Counted from the stretch's first letter, positions 45,288 through 54,414 are shown. The stretch is 64,000 bases of DNA from Clostridia bacterium (GCA_902363595.1 CABJAP010000010.1:124001-188000); one strand, 5' to 3'. Notes: a model not told the origin generated them from the sequence alone. Made by a program: numbers and translations.

Positions 45288-46637
45288 TTAACTCCTGCTT
45301 TTTCCTATAAAAATGCCGATCGCCATCACCGCTGCGAAGATGATCAGGTAATAAACCACCGCCATCCGGTGGGCGAAGCAAGCGGCAACAATCATAAAGA
45401 TACATCCTAAAATAGCCAGGGAGGGCATGACAAATCGTTTGAAAACATTCAAGTCTTTTTCCTTTTTCATCATCAGGATGAAAACCGGAATGTAAAAGGC
45501 GTATAAGGTCACAATTGGCAGTTCGGAAGTATCAAAGCTGAAAGGCCCGAACCAGGGGCCGGCCAGATTGGAACCGTAGAAATAAAACAGCCAGAATCCG
45601 CACAGCAGAAGACCGAAGATGGCCGAGTTGGACGGCATGTTGGTAGCCTTATCTACAGAGCCGAACAGTTCCGGCCGTGGGCCTTCTTTTCTGGCCGCCA
45701 GCGCATACATTCCCCTTGTGCATCCCAGCATCAGCCCATTGAGCGTTCCCAGACAGGAAATGACGACAATCACAAAGATGATCGTGCCTGCCGCCTCTGA
45801 GAAAACGGTCTCGAATGCCAGCTTGGCGCCCTCTTCTCCGCCGGCCATCATCACTTCATTGCTCACCGCTCCCGCCAGTCCGATGTAGTAGAGAATATAG
45901 ACGCCCATAATGATCAGGGTCCCCAGCAGCAGCGCTCTGGGCAGGTTCTTTTTGCTGTCTTTCAGCTCGGAATTGATGCTGGTGGCAATGATCCATCCCT
46001 CATAGGCGAAGGCAGAAGCTACCACGGCAGTAAACAGCAGCGTCGCCGTATCTCCCGTTTCTTCGACCACATTGGTGAAATTGCGCACTGTCATTCCGCT
46101 TCTAAGGCCTACTATGGTACCCACAACTGCCATCAGCAGCAAAGGGATCAGCTTGATAATCGTAGTGGACACTTGAAACTTGCCGGAAAGCACCGGCGAT
46201 AGGGCATTGAGCCCAAAACTGCAGATCAAATAAAGTCCTGCTATCACCATACACGGACCGCCCGTTATATCCCATCCCAAAAGCACGCAGGTATATCTGG
46301 CCGAAACCCAGGCCAAAACGCAGGTTAAATTAGGATAATACAAAATTGCCAAAAACCATCCCACATAGTATCCGTATTGCTTTCCCGCTGCTGCCTCGGC
46401 ATAATCCACTACGCCGTTGACTTTTTCATATTTGGTGGCCATAACGGCAAAGGTATAAGCGCAGGTGACCATGATCAGCCCGCCGATCACCCAGGCCAAA
46501 ATTCCCAGCGGCAGATTTCCTCCCGTTGCGTTGAGGATCTTCTCCGCTTTGAAAAAAACGCCGCTGCCGATGACAATGCCCACGACCATGGCGATGGCTG
46601 TCACCAGCCCGTATCGTTTCTCCAGTTTTGTTTCCAT
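45288..46637 (-). CDS. APC-superfamily amino acid permease
   Basis: 449 residues, about twelve predicted membrane helices. The N-terminal signature GLVTAIAMVVGIVIGSGVFFKAEKIL (in parts: AIAMVVGIVIGSGVF) is the substrate-binding unwound helix 1 of APC transporters, and FAYEGWIIATSINSELKDSKKNLPRAL marks helix 6. It resembles the LAT/serine-threonine exchanger branch; the substrate cannot be set. ATG 46637 is chosen over the longer frame. A TATAAT at 46731-46736 lies inside the extra N-terminal part, so that part is not translated. Confidence 0.88.
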   Translation of the reverse strand: METKLEKRYGLVTAIAMVVGIVIGSGVFFKAEKILNATGGNLPLGILAWVIGGLIMVTCAYTFAVMATKYEKVNGVVDYAEAAAGKQYGYYVGWFLAILYYPNLTCVLAWVSARYTCVLLGWDITGGPCMVIAGLYLICSFGLNALSPVLSGKFQVSTTIIKLIPLLLMAVVGTIVGLRSGMTVRNFTNVVEETGDTATLLFTAVVASAFAYEGWIIATSINSELKDSKKNLPRALLLGTLIIMGVYILYYIGLAGAVSNEVMMAGGEEGAKLAFETVFSEAAGTIIFVIVVISCLGTLNGLMLGCTRGMYALAARKEGPRPELFGSVDKATNMPSNSAIFGLLLCGFWLFYFYGSNLAGPWFGPFSFDTSELPIVTLYAFYIPVFILMMKKEKDLNVFKRFVMPSLAILGCIFMIVAACFAHRMAVVYYLIIFAAVMAIGIFIGKSRS

Positions 46638-46802
46638 AGATTCTTTTTTCTCCCACTGTACTTTATATTTCACATCCAGTTTTTCTGCGTTCTTGCAGCT
46701 CCAACCGGCCTTTCTTTTAACAGTATCCCCATTATACCTCATTTGCATAAGTCTGGTGCAGAAGAAAACCGCACAGCTGCCGGTATGTACGGTTTATGCT
46801 GG

Positions 46803-49334
46803 TCATAAAGCGCTGTGCTGCAAATGTTTTCCTCCTTGAGCCAGCATGTGTTCCATCTCTTTTTCCCGATCTATGTTTTCGACTACGCCCACTGCGTGGG
46901 CCGGATATCCGTCTTTATCGAAAACAGAGGTCATGCGGATCCTCTCCCAGTGGTAGCTGCCGTCAGAGGCTCTCAACAGGGTTTCGCATCCGGATTTGGG
47001 CTTTCCGTCAAAGATGTCCTGGTACATCTGCAGCAATGGTTTTGTATAATCAGGATGCACCAGTCCTTTTTCAATCATGCAGCCGGGGACGTTTTCCAAA
47101 TGGGAAGGCAGTCCCACCAGCCCGGTATCTTTTTCCCCATAATCCAATGCCCTGTTCTTAATATCCAAATCAAAGAGTATGCTGGATGTGCTTTGCATTG
47201 CCAGGCGCAGGCGTTCTTCTGAAATTCGCAGTTGTTCCTCCGCCTCCTTTTCCTTGGTCACATTTCGTATGGAAGCGTAAAAAATTTTCCGGCCCCTGTT
47301 CTCGGCTAAAAAGAATACTTTTACCTGTATCCAGATCAGCTTTCCGGATTGCAGTTTTCGCCGCAGCACGCCATCGACGCCATTCTCCTGATACTGGCAT
47401 GCCGCTTTGACCAATTGACGAAAGGTATCTTTGTCCCCTTCGTAGATCATGTCGGAAATGTGTTTACCATAAGAGCGAACTTCCTCTTCGCTGCACCCAA
47501 TCTCTGCGTAATACCCTTCATTGGCACGGATCAGTTCCAAATTGTCGTTGTAATACTCATAGAAGGCCACTCCGCCTATGATATTCTGTAAAAGCGCGTC
47601 GGACCAGGCATCCGGCTGCATCAGTTCCTGAAGGTGAAAGGTGTCGCCCATCTTATGACGCATACCCTGGTCGTCAACCTTCTCCCGATCCTCTATTAAG
47701 TTCCAAAATACATCCATGGGCATGGGGCGGTAATAATAGTACCCTTGCGCATAATGGCAATTAATACTCAGCAGGAATTCCACCTGCTGCTCGGTCTCTA
47801 CTCCTTCTGCAATTACATAGAGATTGAGCCACTTGGCCATCCGTACCACAGAACTCATGATGTCTCCGCCTTTATCATGACCGTCGGTTTCTCCGGTAAG
47901 AAAACGCATGTCCAGCTTTATGACATCAATATGAATGTCCTTCAGCATGTTCAGCGAGGAGTACCCGCTGCCAAAGTCATCCATAAGGATGGTGAAGCCG
48001 TATGCCTGCAGCCGGTCCACCACTTTTGACAAGTATTCCATATTGCGGGCGTACACCGTTTCTGTAATTTCCAGCTGGAAAAGGGCAGGGTCGATCTGGT
48101 AGCGTTCTACCAGCGAAACCAGCTGTTGATAAAGATCGTTTTGATATAAATTGGTCCTTGATACATTGACGGATATGGGAATTGGTCGTTTGCCTGCAGC
48201 GATCTGGCGGCGAAGTTCTCTGCAGACTTCTTCCCATATAAAGTAATCCACTTTAATAATGAACTGATTTTTTTCAAACGCTGGTATAAATTCGCTTGGC
48301 GGGATGAGGCCTTTTTCCGGGTGCTGCCAGCGTACCAGGGCTTCCGCACCAACGATTTTTCCTGTGTCCATATCGCATTTGGGCTGCATGTATACCTTGA
48401 ATTCTCTGTTTTCCAGGGCAGACTCCATATCGTTGACGATTTCCTGTTCCAGAATGAGATTTGCTCGCAGTTTCTGGTCATAGACAGCGTAGTTTTTCAC
48501 ATATTTATTTTTTACAGATTTCAAAGCCAACAGCGCGCGGTCGCACATCCTGCTGGCCGGCATGAAGCGGTCCTCCACTTGATAGAATCCAATGGCCGCT
48601 ACCAGCTCCATTTGAAGCGGATAATCTTTGAACAATTTTGTAATAAGTTCTGCGATGTAAGCGTACTGTCCTCCAATATTCGGATAACAGCATGCAAAAA
48701 CATCAGCCACAATGCGCCCGACCGCACCGCCTGCTTCGGCGGTGCCCACTTTCAGATGGTTAGCCACAAACTGAAGAAGCCGGTCCCCTTCTTCGGTTCC
48801 ATAAAGATCGTTGACGATTTTAAAGCGGTCGATGTCAAGGCAGATAATCGTATAGTTTCTCTCCGGGTTCCTGCGGACCAAGGCTTCCGTTTTTTCATAA
48901 AAGGTTTCTTTATTATAGACGCCGGTCAGGGAATCATACTGCCCGGCCAGCCTCAGTTCATTTCGTATCACCATATTGTGAACCCGCCGCTGCAGCAGGC
49001 TCTTTTCATAGGGTTTGATCAATATTTCTTCGGCGCCGGCCTTAATGGAACTGGCGGCGGTATCTTGTCCATAATGGTCTAAGAGGGCAATGATCGGTAT
49101 ATCATATGACAAAAGGGCCTTTTTCACCGAGTCCATAATTTTGTTCTTCCTCGTTATCAGCAAACAGCAGCTAATTAGGGCTGCACAGATATTTTCTTTG
49201 CCGTGGCTGACGATATGAAGCGCTTCCTGTTCGTTGAAAGCTTGCATGACGATATATTGGTCGTCTAAAAGTGTTTTTATCTGGCCGCTGTCTGTTTTCT
49301 CGTTTTCCAGCACCAGCACCATATGTTTGCGCAT
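46803..49334 (-). CDS. Pseudo-receiver GGDEF-EAL protein with two PAS domains
   Basis: 843 residues, cytoplasmic. The N-terminal REC-like fold (about 1-125) lacks the acceptor Asp; the expected place reads ALISCCLLITRK. The GGDEF domain (about 130-295) is degenerate, GRIVADVF. EAL (about 305-550) is intact: GAEALVRW, EITETVYA, DDFGSGYSSL, KLDMRF and EGVETE. Two PAS/PAC domains follow at the C-terminus, an unusual order since PAS normally precedes output domains. Net activity should be c-di-GMP hydrolysis. Start ATG 49334 has GAGGGG seven bases before it. The longer frame to 49502 runs across the R2 tandem repeats and is not real. It is related to the 9505 protein in its first three domains. 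Confidence 0.85.
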   Translation of the reverse strand: MRKHMVLVLENEKTDSGQIKTLLDDQYIVMQAFNEQEALHIVSHGKENICAALISCCLLITRKNKIMDSVKKALLSYDIPIIALLDHYGQDTAASSIKAGAEEILIKPYEKSLLQRRVHNMVIRNELRLAGQYDSLTGVYNKETFYEKTEALVRRNPERNYTIICLDIDRFKIVNDLYGTEEGDRLLQFVANHLKVGTAEAGGAVGRIVADVFACCYPNIGGQYAYIAELITKLFKDYPLQMELVAAIGFYQVEDRFMPASRMCDRALLALKSVKNKYVKNYAVYDQKLRANLILEQEIVNDMESALENREFKVYMQPKCDMDTGKIVGAEALVRWQHPEKGLIPPSEFIPAFEKNQFIIKVDYFIWEEVCRELRRQIAAGKRPIPISVNVSRTNLYQNDLYQQLVSLVERYQIDPALFQLEITETVYARNMEYLSKVVDRLQAYGFTILMDDFGSGYSSLNMLKDIHIDVIKLDMRFLTGETDGHDKGGDIMSSVVRMAKWLNLYVIAEGVETEQQVEFLLSINCHYAQGYYYYRPMPMDVFWNLIEDREKVDDQGMRHKMGDTFHLQELMQPDAWSDALLQNIIGGVAFYEYYNDNLELIRANEGYYAEIGCSEEEVRSYGKHISDMIYEGDKDTFRQLVKAACQYQENGVDGVLRRKLQSGKLIWIQVKVFFLAENRGRKIFYASIRNVTKEKEAEEQLRISEERLRLAMQSTSSILFDLDIKNRALDYGEKDTGLVGLPSHLENVPGCMIEKGLVHPDYTKPLLQMYQDIFDGKPKSGCETLLRASDGSYHWERIRMTSVFDKDGYPAHAVGVVENIDREKEMEHMLAQGGKHLQHSAL

Positions 49335-49387
49335 AATCATTCCCCTCGGACTTGCCTGCATCATCCTGTAATTGACGCTAACTATTA

Positions 49388-49552
49388 TAGTATAAGATGC
49401 GAGCTGCGTCGAGCATCTTTCACTTATTCTATACCTTGCGGCAACGCCGTACCAATCTGACCAGAATAGTATAAGATGCGAGCCGCGTCGAGCATCTTTC
49501 ACCTATATTGCACCTCTCGGCGAAGCCATATCCATCTATTCAATATGGTATC
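49388..49552. repeat. R2 element in tandem
   Basis: The 36-base unit TAGTATAAGATGCGAG plus YGCGTCGAGCATCTTTCAC occurs at 49388-49423 and 49467-49502 with one mismatch and a period of 79. Between and after lie the hairpin cores CCTTGCGGCAACGCCGTAC and a diverged CTCTCGGCGAAGCC. The same two-hairpin layout occurs at 16485-16560. On the minus strand each unit carries TATACT, and the first continues into TATAAT, so promoter activity for the GGDEF-EAL gene is possible. Confidence 0.7.
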
Positions 49553-49662
49553 ATTAAAGAGCCATTTTATCTCATATTCAGATATTTAGTATGTGGTCAG
49601 GTCGCATGCTGGGGGGCGGGAGGAGGAGACGGAGAGAAGTGGAAGCGGAAAAAAGCAAAAAA

Positions 49663-49792
49663 ACATTTTAAAAATTACCCACTTTCAACGATTGAGCCCT
49701 CTTAAATTGATTTTTAAGAAGCCAAACCCGCTTTTCCTGGTGTGGCCCCGAAATGAAACCCCGCAAACCCACAACTTTGCGTAAATATCGCA
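49663..49792 (-). repeat. R1 dispersed repeat, copy B
   Basis: On the minus strand it reads TTTACGCAAAGTTGTGGG then TTTGCGGGGTTTCATTTC, an unrelated middle, and GGCTCAATCGTTGAAA followed by GTGGGTAATTTT. Termini TTTAC/GTAA pair. Confidence 0.75.
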
Positions 49793-50011
49793 AAAACTTT
49801 TTAAAATTTTCCGGATACTGGACTCATCGGATGCCAGGTCCACTTGCGTGAGATAGTATCAGTATTTAGAAAAAACATCTTCATGACTGATATTTTGCAG
49901 CGGGTCATTTGGAAAAAATATCGCAAGCGAAACATCGTGCTGCCATTGTTCTTTGCGGGTTCTTGGCGCTAAGGGAGCAGACTTTCTTCTGTCACTGGTC
50001 TAGGTATCACA
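49793..50011. other. Intergenic, nothing recognised
   Basis: About 220 bases between R1 copy B and the pgeF terminator. No ribosome site with an open frame, hairpin or repeat was seen. Confidence 0.5.
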
Positions 50012-50052
50012 AACATCGCCGGAAAGAGGGCATCCTCTTTCCGGCGATGTTT
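50012..50052 (-). terminator. Terminator of pgeF
   Basis: ACATCGCCGGAAAGAGG pairs with CCTCTTTCCGGCGATGT around a 4-5 base loop, 55 bases past the pgeF stop. Confidence 0.85.
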
Positions 50053-50106
50053 CATTATCCATCAGCTAATTAATCTGCGTCATAACCAGGCACGCTTTCC
50101 CTGGTT

Positions 50107-50820
50107 CTACAGCAAACACAGACCCGCGCCCATTCTGCGATAAGTCCCGCCTTCTCTCCGATAGGAGCAGAACAAGTCCGGCCCGCAGCAAGTACAATGG
50201 CTGCTGGCAGTAATATGCTTCTTTTGAATACCCGCATCCTCCAGCTGCCTGCGGTTGATACCTTTCAGATCCAGATAGTTCTTCTCACCGCATGGTCTGG
50301 CAAAATCCCCTGCGAACTTCCAGCGGCGCTGGAATTCTTCCAAAACCTCGGGTCCTGTTTCAAAACAGCAGCTGCTGATGCCCGGGCCGATATGAACAAG
50401 GATATCCTCCGGTTTACTGCCAAAATGTTCTCCCATTTTTCTTGCTGCTTTAGGAGCAATTCCGGCGGCTGTTCCCCGCCAACCCGCATGTACCAGACCG
50501 ATTGCCTTTTTGACAGGATCGCACAGATACACAGGCAGGCAGTCTGCGTGAACAGTTGTCAATAAAACGCCCGGCACATCGGTGATCAACCCGTCAGTAT
50601 CAGCGATGCGAACCGGGGCATCTTCACGCTTTTCAATGACAACGATATGATCCTTGTGTACCTGGGCTGGCCAGATGGGCTGCGCCAGATCCAGGCCAAG
50701 CTGGCAAAAGACATCCGGCCGGTCATAGGGACTGCCTTCACTGGCGCCGTACTTTGTTGAAAAAAATCCTTTTACTATGGGAAGCTCTTCAAATACTTCC
50801 AAATATAATTTTTGTTCCAT
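50107..50820 (-). CDS. pgeF: Laccase-domain purine nucleoside phosphorylase-like protein (YfiH/YlmD)
   Basis: 237 residues. Family motifs: FFSTKYGASEG, VHKDHIVVI, DGLITDVPGVLLTTVHADCLPV with the metal His and Cys, GLVHAGWRGTAAGI, IGPGISSCCFE and the C-terminal TASSHCTCCGPDLFCSYRREGG. The two His and one Cys of the active site are all present. Members act on peptidoglycan precursors (editing, E. coli PgeF) or on purine nucleosides. A perfect minus-strand TATAAT sits only seven bases before the ATG and there is no Shine-Dalgarno, so the mRNA may be leaderless. It is flanked by R1 copies B and C. Confidence 0.9.
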   Translation of the reverse strand: MEQKLYLEVFEELPIVKGFFSTKYGASEGSPYDRPDVFCQLGLDLAQPIWPAQVHKDHIVVIEKREDAPVRIADTDGLITDVPGVLLTTVHADCLPVYLCDPVKKAIGLVHAGWRGTAAGIAPKAARKMGEHFGSKPEDILVHIGPGISSCCFETGPEVLEEFQRRWKFAGDFARPCGEKNYLDLKGINRRQLEDAGIQKKHITASSHCTCCGPDLFCSYRREGGTYRRMGAGLCLL

Positions 50821-50826
50821 GGTTTT

Positions 50827-50832
50827 ATTATA
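50827..50832 (-). promoter_or_regulatory. pgeF -10, possibly leaderless transcript
   Basis: TATAAT on the minus strand ends 6 bases before the ATG, so the transcript would start at or within a base or two of the start codon. The -35 is weak. Confidence 0.5.
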
Positions 50833-50881
50833 TCATTTTTGCAGCAGCAAAAATCCGGTAAATTTTAAAAAACCGGAGACA

Positions 50882-51008
50882 TTTTTACACAAAGATGTGG
50901 GTTTGTGAGGCTTCATTTGGGAGAAAAGAGCGACAAGCCTCAGAAATGTCAGTTCAAGCCTGTATAAGCTGGCTCAATCGTTGAAAAAAGGGTAAATTTT
51001 GAAAGAAA
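50882..51008 (+). repeat. R1 dispersed repeat, copy C
   Basis: Reads TTTTTACACAAAGATGTGGG then TTTGTGAGGCTTCATTTGG, a middle unlike the others, then GGCTCAATCGTTGAAAAAAG and GGTAAATTTTG. Confidence 0.75.
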
Positions 51009-51136
51009 CATTTATTTTTTTCCCGAAACATGTCGTCCAGCATCCTAGGCCCGCTTTCGCAGCTGCACCGATCCTTTGCCCGGGGACCAAGGCCCCGGGC
51101 AGAAGAGCGGCATTTGCCTGGCTGGATCAATCAGGA

Positions 51137-52339
51137 TCAATCATTCATAGACTCGATCAGTCCATCCACCAGCTGATCCATCTCTATGGCGCTGCCTTCA
51201 TTTAAAGAGGAGAGGACGGATACCTTTTCATTGAGCACGGTCATCTGCTTCATCTCATCGAGGAACTCTTCCATGAGAGCGCCGGACTTGGGTGCCCAGG
51301 ACCCGTTTTCAATCAGTGCTACTGTGCGTTTCTGCATATTCAGCGCCTTCATATCCATGAGATAATTCAGCATCGGAGGATAAATCCCCAGATTATATGT
51401 GACCGAGGCCAGAACAATGTGACTCAGCCGGAAGGTCTCTGAAATCAGTTCTGAAACATGGGTTTTGGAAACATCGTACATCGCCACATTGGTCACGCCC
51501 CGGACTGCCAGCTTGGTTGCCAGCGCATTGACTGCGCTTTCCGTATTGCCGTACATGGATGCGTATACGATCAGCACACCCTGTTCTTCCGGCTCATAGC
51601 TGCTCCATTTATCATACTTATCCAGGAAATACCCCAGATCGCTGCGCCATACCGGGCCATGGAGGGGGCAAATCATTTTAATATCAATGGTTGCCGCCTT
51701 TTTCAGCAGGGCCTGCACATGAGGGCCGTATTTGCCTACGATATTGGTATAATACCTTCTCGCATCGTCGATCCAATCCCGGTCAAAGTTGACTTCATCG
51801 TTGAAGAGCTTTCCGTCGAGGGAACCAAAGGAGCCGAAGGCATCCGCTGCAAACAGGACGCCGTTTGTCAGATCAAAGGTTACCATGGCTTCCGGCCAGT
51901 GGACCATGGGCGCGGCCACAAAGGTGACTTCATGCTTACCGAAGGAACGTGTATCCCCTTCCTGCACCTCTTCCATATGGCCGTCAACATCAAAGTTGAA
52001 CTGATGCATCATCATAAAGGCTTTTTCCGTACTAATGATCTTCACATCCGGGTAGCGGATCAGCACTTCTTCGATGGATGCTCCGTGATCCGGCTCCATG
52101 TGGTTAATCACCAAATAATCCAGCTGACGTCCGTCAAGGACATACTCGATATTCTCTAAAAACTGCCGTCCCGCGGACCAGTCCACGGTATCGAAGAGCA
52201 CAGTCTTTTCATCCAGCAGGAGGTAGGAATTATAGGAAACGCCCCGCGGGATGGGATGAATATTTTCAAAGAGTGTCAGGCGGCGGTCATTCCCACCGAC
52301 CCAATACAAATCTTCTGTTACTTTTCTTACGCAATACAT
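51137..52339 (-). CDS. fprA: Flavodiiron protein (FprA-type oxygen/NO reductase)
   Basis: 400 residues. The N-terminal metallo-beta-lactamase-like domain carries the di-iron ligands: HMEPDHGAS (H-x-E-x-D-H), His in APMVHWPEAM, Asp in LFAADAFGSFG, and His in CPLHGPVWR. The C-terminal flavodoxin domain binds FMN (IVYASMYGNTESAV, ASVTYNLGIYPPML, NGSWAPKSG). There is no rubredoxin or NADH domain of its own, so it is a class A enzyme needing an external donor, usually rubredoxin. That donor is supplied in the preceding gene, 11 bases away, as the C-terminal domain of an acyl-CoA dehydrogenase fusion. Its expected job is reducing O2 to water, or NO to N2O. GGAGG precedes the ATG. Confidence 0.93.
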   Translation of the reverse strand: MYCVRKVTEDLYWVGGNDRRLTLFENIHPIPRGVSYNSYLLLDEKTVLFDTVDWSAGRQFLENIEYVLDGRQLDYLVINHMEPDHGASIEEVLIRYPDVKIISTEKAFMMMHQFNFDVDGHMEEVQEGDTRSFGKHEVTFVAAPMVHWPEAMVTFDLTNGVLFAADAFGSFGSLDGKLFNDEVNFDRDWIDDARRYYTNIVGKYGPHVQALLKKAATIDIKMICPLHGPVWRSDLGYFLDKYDKWSSYEPEEQGVLIVYASMYGNTESAVNALATKLAVRGVTNVAMYDVSKTHVSELISETFRLSHIVLASVTYNLGIYPPMLNYLMDMKALNMQKRTVALIENGSWAPKSGALMEEFLDEMKQMTVLNEKVSVLSSLNEGSAIEMDQLVDGLIESMND

Positions 52340-52350
52340 GGTTATCCTCC

Positions 52351-54255
52351 TTATCCTTCTATGAATTTATCCTTTTCTTCTCCGCAGTCCGGGCAAATCC
52401 ATTCTTCCGGAAGAGCGTCGAATAAAGTACCTGGAGAAACATCGGCCTCCGGATCGCCCACAGCTGGATCGTATTCGTATCCGCAGCCGGAGCATACATA
52501 AGTTTTCCATGGAGGCGCTTCCTTCTTTGGAGTCGCTTTTCTCATCTTCTGCATTGGCGGCGCTGGTTTTTTCGGTTCTCCGTTATCCAGCGCTTTTGTC
52601 AGCAACGGCAGAATTTCCATCAAATCTCCTACAATACCGTAATCGGCATTTTTGAAGATGGGCGCGTTTTTATTCTTATTGATGGCTACAATGGTGGTTG
52701 CTCCCTTGATCCCTTTCAAATGCTGGCCGGCGCCTGAAATTCCGCAGGCTATGTACAGATTTCCGTTGAATTTCTGCCCGGACATTCCCACATAACGATT
52801 GAGAGGAACATATTTCAAAGTCTCAGCCACTGGTCTGGATGAACCCACAGCCGCACCAGCCTGAAGGGCCAGCTCTTCGATGAGCTTCATATTCTTTTTA
52901 TCTCCGATGCCCTTTCCGGCGCTGACAACACGATCCGCTTCAATAATCGGCGTGTTGGGGTCAATGCCCACCGTGAAATCATAGCCGTCTGCCTTAAGGG
53001 CTTCCACAAGAGCCGCCACTTTTTCTTCGCTGGATCCTTCCAGGAAGAGCTTTTTCTTGCGTGCTCCGGTGATGGGTCCCTTCGCCTTCAGCTTGCCGCC
53101 GGCCTGTTTTGGCGGTTTACCGATAATATGAGAAGCGATAACAACTCTCTGAATTTCGTTAGTGCCTTCATAAATGGTACAAATTTTCGCATCCCGGTAT
53201 GCCCGTTCCACTTCCATGCCTTTCAAGTAGCCGTTTCCGCCGAAAATCTGAACCGCATCGTTGACCACTTCCAGGCAGATATCGGAAGCGTATTGCTTGG
53301 CCATGGCGGATTCCATACCGTAAGGTTCATGATGCTCCTTCAGTTCTGCGGAGCTGTAAATCAGAAATCTTGCGGCCCTCAGCTTGGTCGCCATGTCTGC
53401 GATTTTGAAGGAATTGATTTGGTGGTGAGCAATTGGAATGCCGAACTGCTCCCTTTCCTTGGCGTATTCTACCGCATGTTCGAATGCTCCCTGAGCGATT
53501 CCCAGCGCCTGGGAAGCGATTCCGATCCGCCCGCCGTCCAGGGTTGCCATGGCGATTTTGAAGCCCTGGCCTTCCTTGCCCAGCAGATTTTCTTTGGGAA
53601 CCTTGACGTCGTTGAAAATCAGTTCAGCGGTAGCCGATGAGCGGATTCCCATCTTGTCGTAATGGTCGCCGAATTCAAAGCCTTCCCAGCCTTTTTCCAC
53701 AATAAAGGCACTGATTCCTCTGGTGCCAATATTAGGCGTGGTCACTGCGAAAATCACGTAAGTATCCGCTTTTTCGGCGTTGGTGATAAAAATCTTTCCG
53801 CCGTTGAGGATATAGTGGTCGCCAACCAGCTCGGCCGTGGTTTCTGTGCCGCCGGCATCGCTTCCAGCATTGGGCTCTGTCAGGCCGAAGGCTCCCAGCT
53901 TTTCTCCTTTTGCCAGCGGAACCAGATATTTTTTCTTCTGCTCCTCTGTACCAAAGGCATAGATGGGATAAGATCCCAGCGAAACGTGGGCCGAAAGAAT
54001 AACGCCCGTACCGCCGTCAACCCTCGCCAGTTCCTCCACCGCAATGGCATACGTCAGAATATCCAAACCGGCTCCTCCGTATTTTTTCGGATATGGAATT
54101 CCCAGCATATTCATTTCCGCCAGTTTCTTTACGATTTCATCCGGAAATTCGTTTTTTTGATCCAGCATAAAGGCAATCGGCTTTAGCTCCGTTTCTGCGA
54201 ATTCTCTGATCTTCGCGCGAAATTCCTCATGCTGATCGGTTGTTTTGAATAACAT
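52351..54255 (-). CDS. Fusion: acyl-CoA dehydrogenase + ETF-alpha FAD domain + rubredoxin
   Basis: About 634 residues. (1) A complete acyl-CoA dehydrogenase (about 1-380) with [11 protein letters not shown], the FAD motif [11 protein letters not shown], and the catalytic Glu (about 363) in [12 protein letters not shown]; the C-terminal Glu position is that of short/medium-chain enzymes such as butyryl-CoA dehydrogenase. (2) After a linker, the FAD-binding domain of ETF-alpha (about 435-565) with [44 protein letters not shown] and DYGIVGDL. The ETF-alpha N-terminal domain and ETF-beta are absent. (3) A rubredoxin (about 585-634) with both CxxC pairs, [12 protein letters not shown] and [10 protein letters not shown]. 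The rubredoxin can feed the flavodiiron protein encoded next. ATG 54255 has GGAGG 5 bases upstream; 54258 is also possible, and the GTG at 54273 is not. Confidence 0.93.
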   Translation of the reverse strand: MLFKTTDQHEEFRAKIREFAETELKPIAFMLDQKNEFPDEIVKKLAEMNMLGIPYPKKYGGAGLDILTYAIAVEELARVDGGTGVILSAHVSLGSYPIYAFGTEEQKKKYLVPLAKGEKLGAFGLTEPNAGSDAGGTETTAELVGDHYILNGGKIFITNAEKADTYVIFAVTTPNIGTRGISAFIVEKGWEGFEFGDHYDKMGIRSSATAELIFNDVKVPKENLLGKEGQGFKIAMATLDGGRIGIASQALGIAQGAFEHAVEYAKEREQFGIPIAHHQINSFKIADMATKLRAARFLIYSSAELKEHHEPYGMESAMAKQYASDICLEVVNDAVQIFGGNGYLKGMEVERAYRDAKICTIYEGTNEIQRVVIASHIIGKPPKQAGGKLKAKGPITGARKKKLFLEGSSEEKVAALVEALKADGYDFTVGIDPNTPIIEADRVVSAGKGIGDKKNMKLIEELALQAGAAVGSSRPVAETLKYVPLNRYVGMSGQKFNGNLYIACGISGAGQHLKGIKGATTIVAINKNKNAPIFKNADYGIVGDLMEILPLLTKALDNGEPKKPAPPMQKMRKATPKKEAPPWKTYVCSGCGYEYDPAVGDPEADVSPGTLFDALPEEWICPDCGEEKDKFIEG

Positions 54256-54302
54256 CATTACCTCCCCTTTCACGATATATCTTCCATGTTTTTACTGAAT
54301 TT

Positions 54303-54323
54303 TTAGAATTTATTATATTCTAA
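54303..54323. promoter_or_regulatory. Palindrome overlapping the -10 of the ACAD-fprA operon
   Basis: TTAGAAT and ATTCTAA form a perfect 7-bp inverted repeat with a 7-base spacer. On the minus strand TATAAT (54312-54317) lies inside it, 50-60 bases before the fusion gene. It sits between that gene and the divergent Crp/Fnr gene, so it is a natural operator. A separate TGTGA at 54344-54348 resembles a Crp half site. Confidence 0.55.
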
Positions 54324-54414
54324 CCTGTTTTTGGAACTTATTCTGTGATATATGCAACAAAGTGGGTAAATATTATTAAGAACGGATACTAATTTTCGAG
54401 AAAGGAAGGTTTTC

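Noticed and set aside
49335..49502. N-terminal extension of the GGDEF-EAL protein
   Set aside because: The extension is translated R2 repeat; a proper ribosome site fixes the start at 49334.
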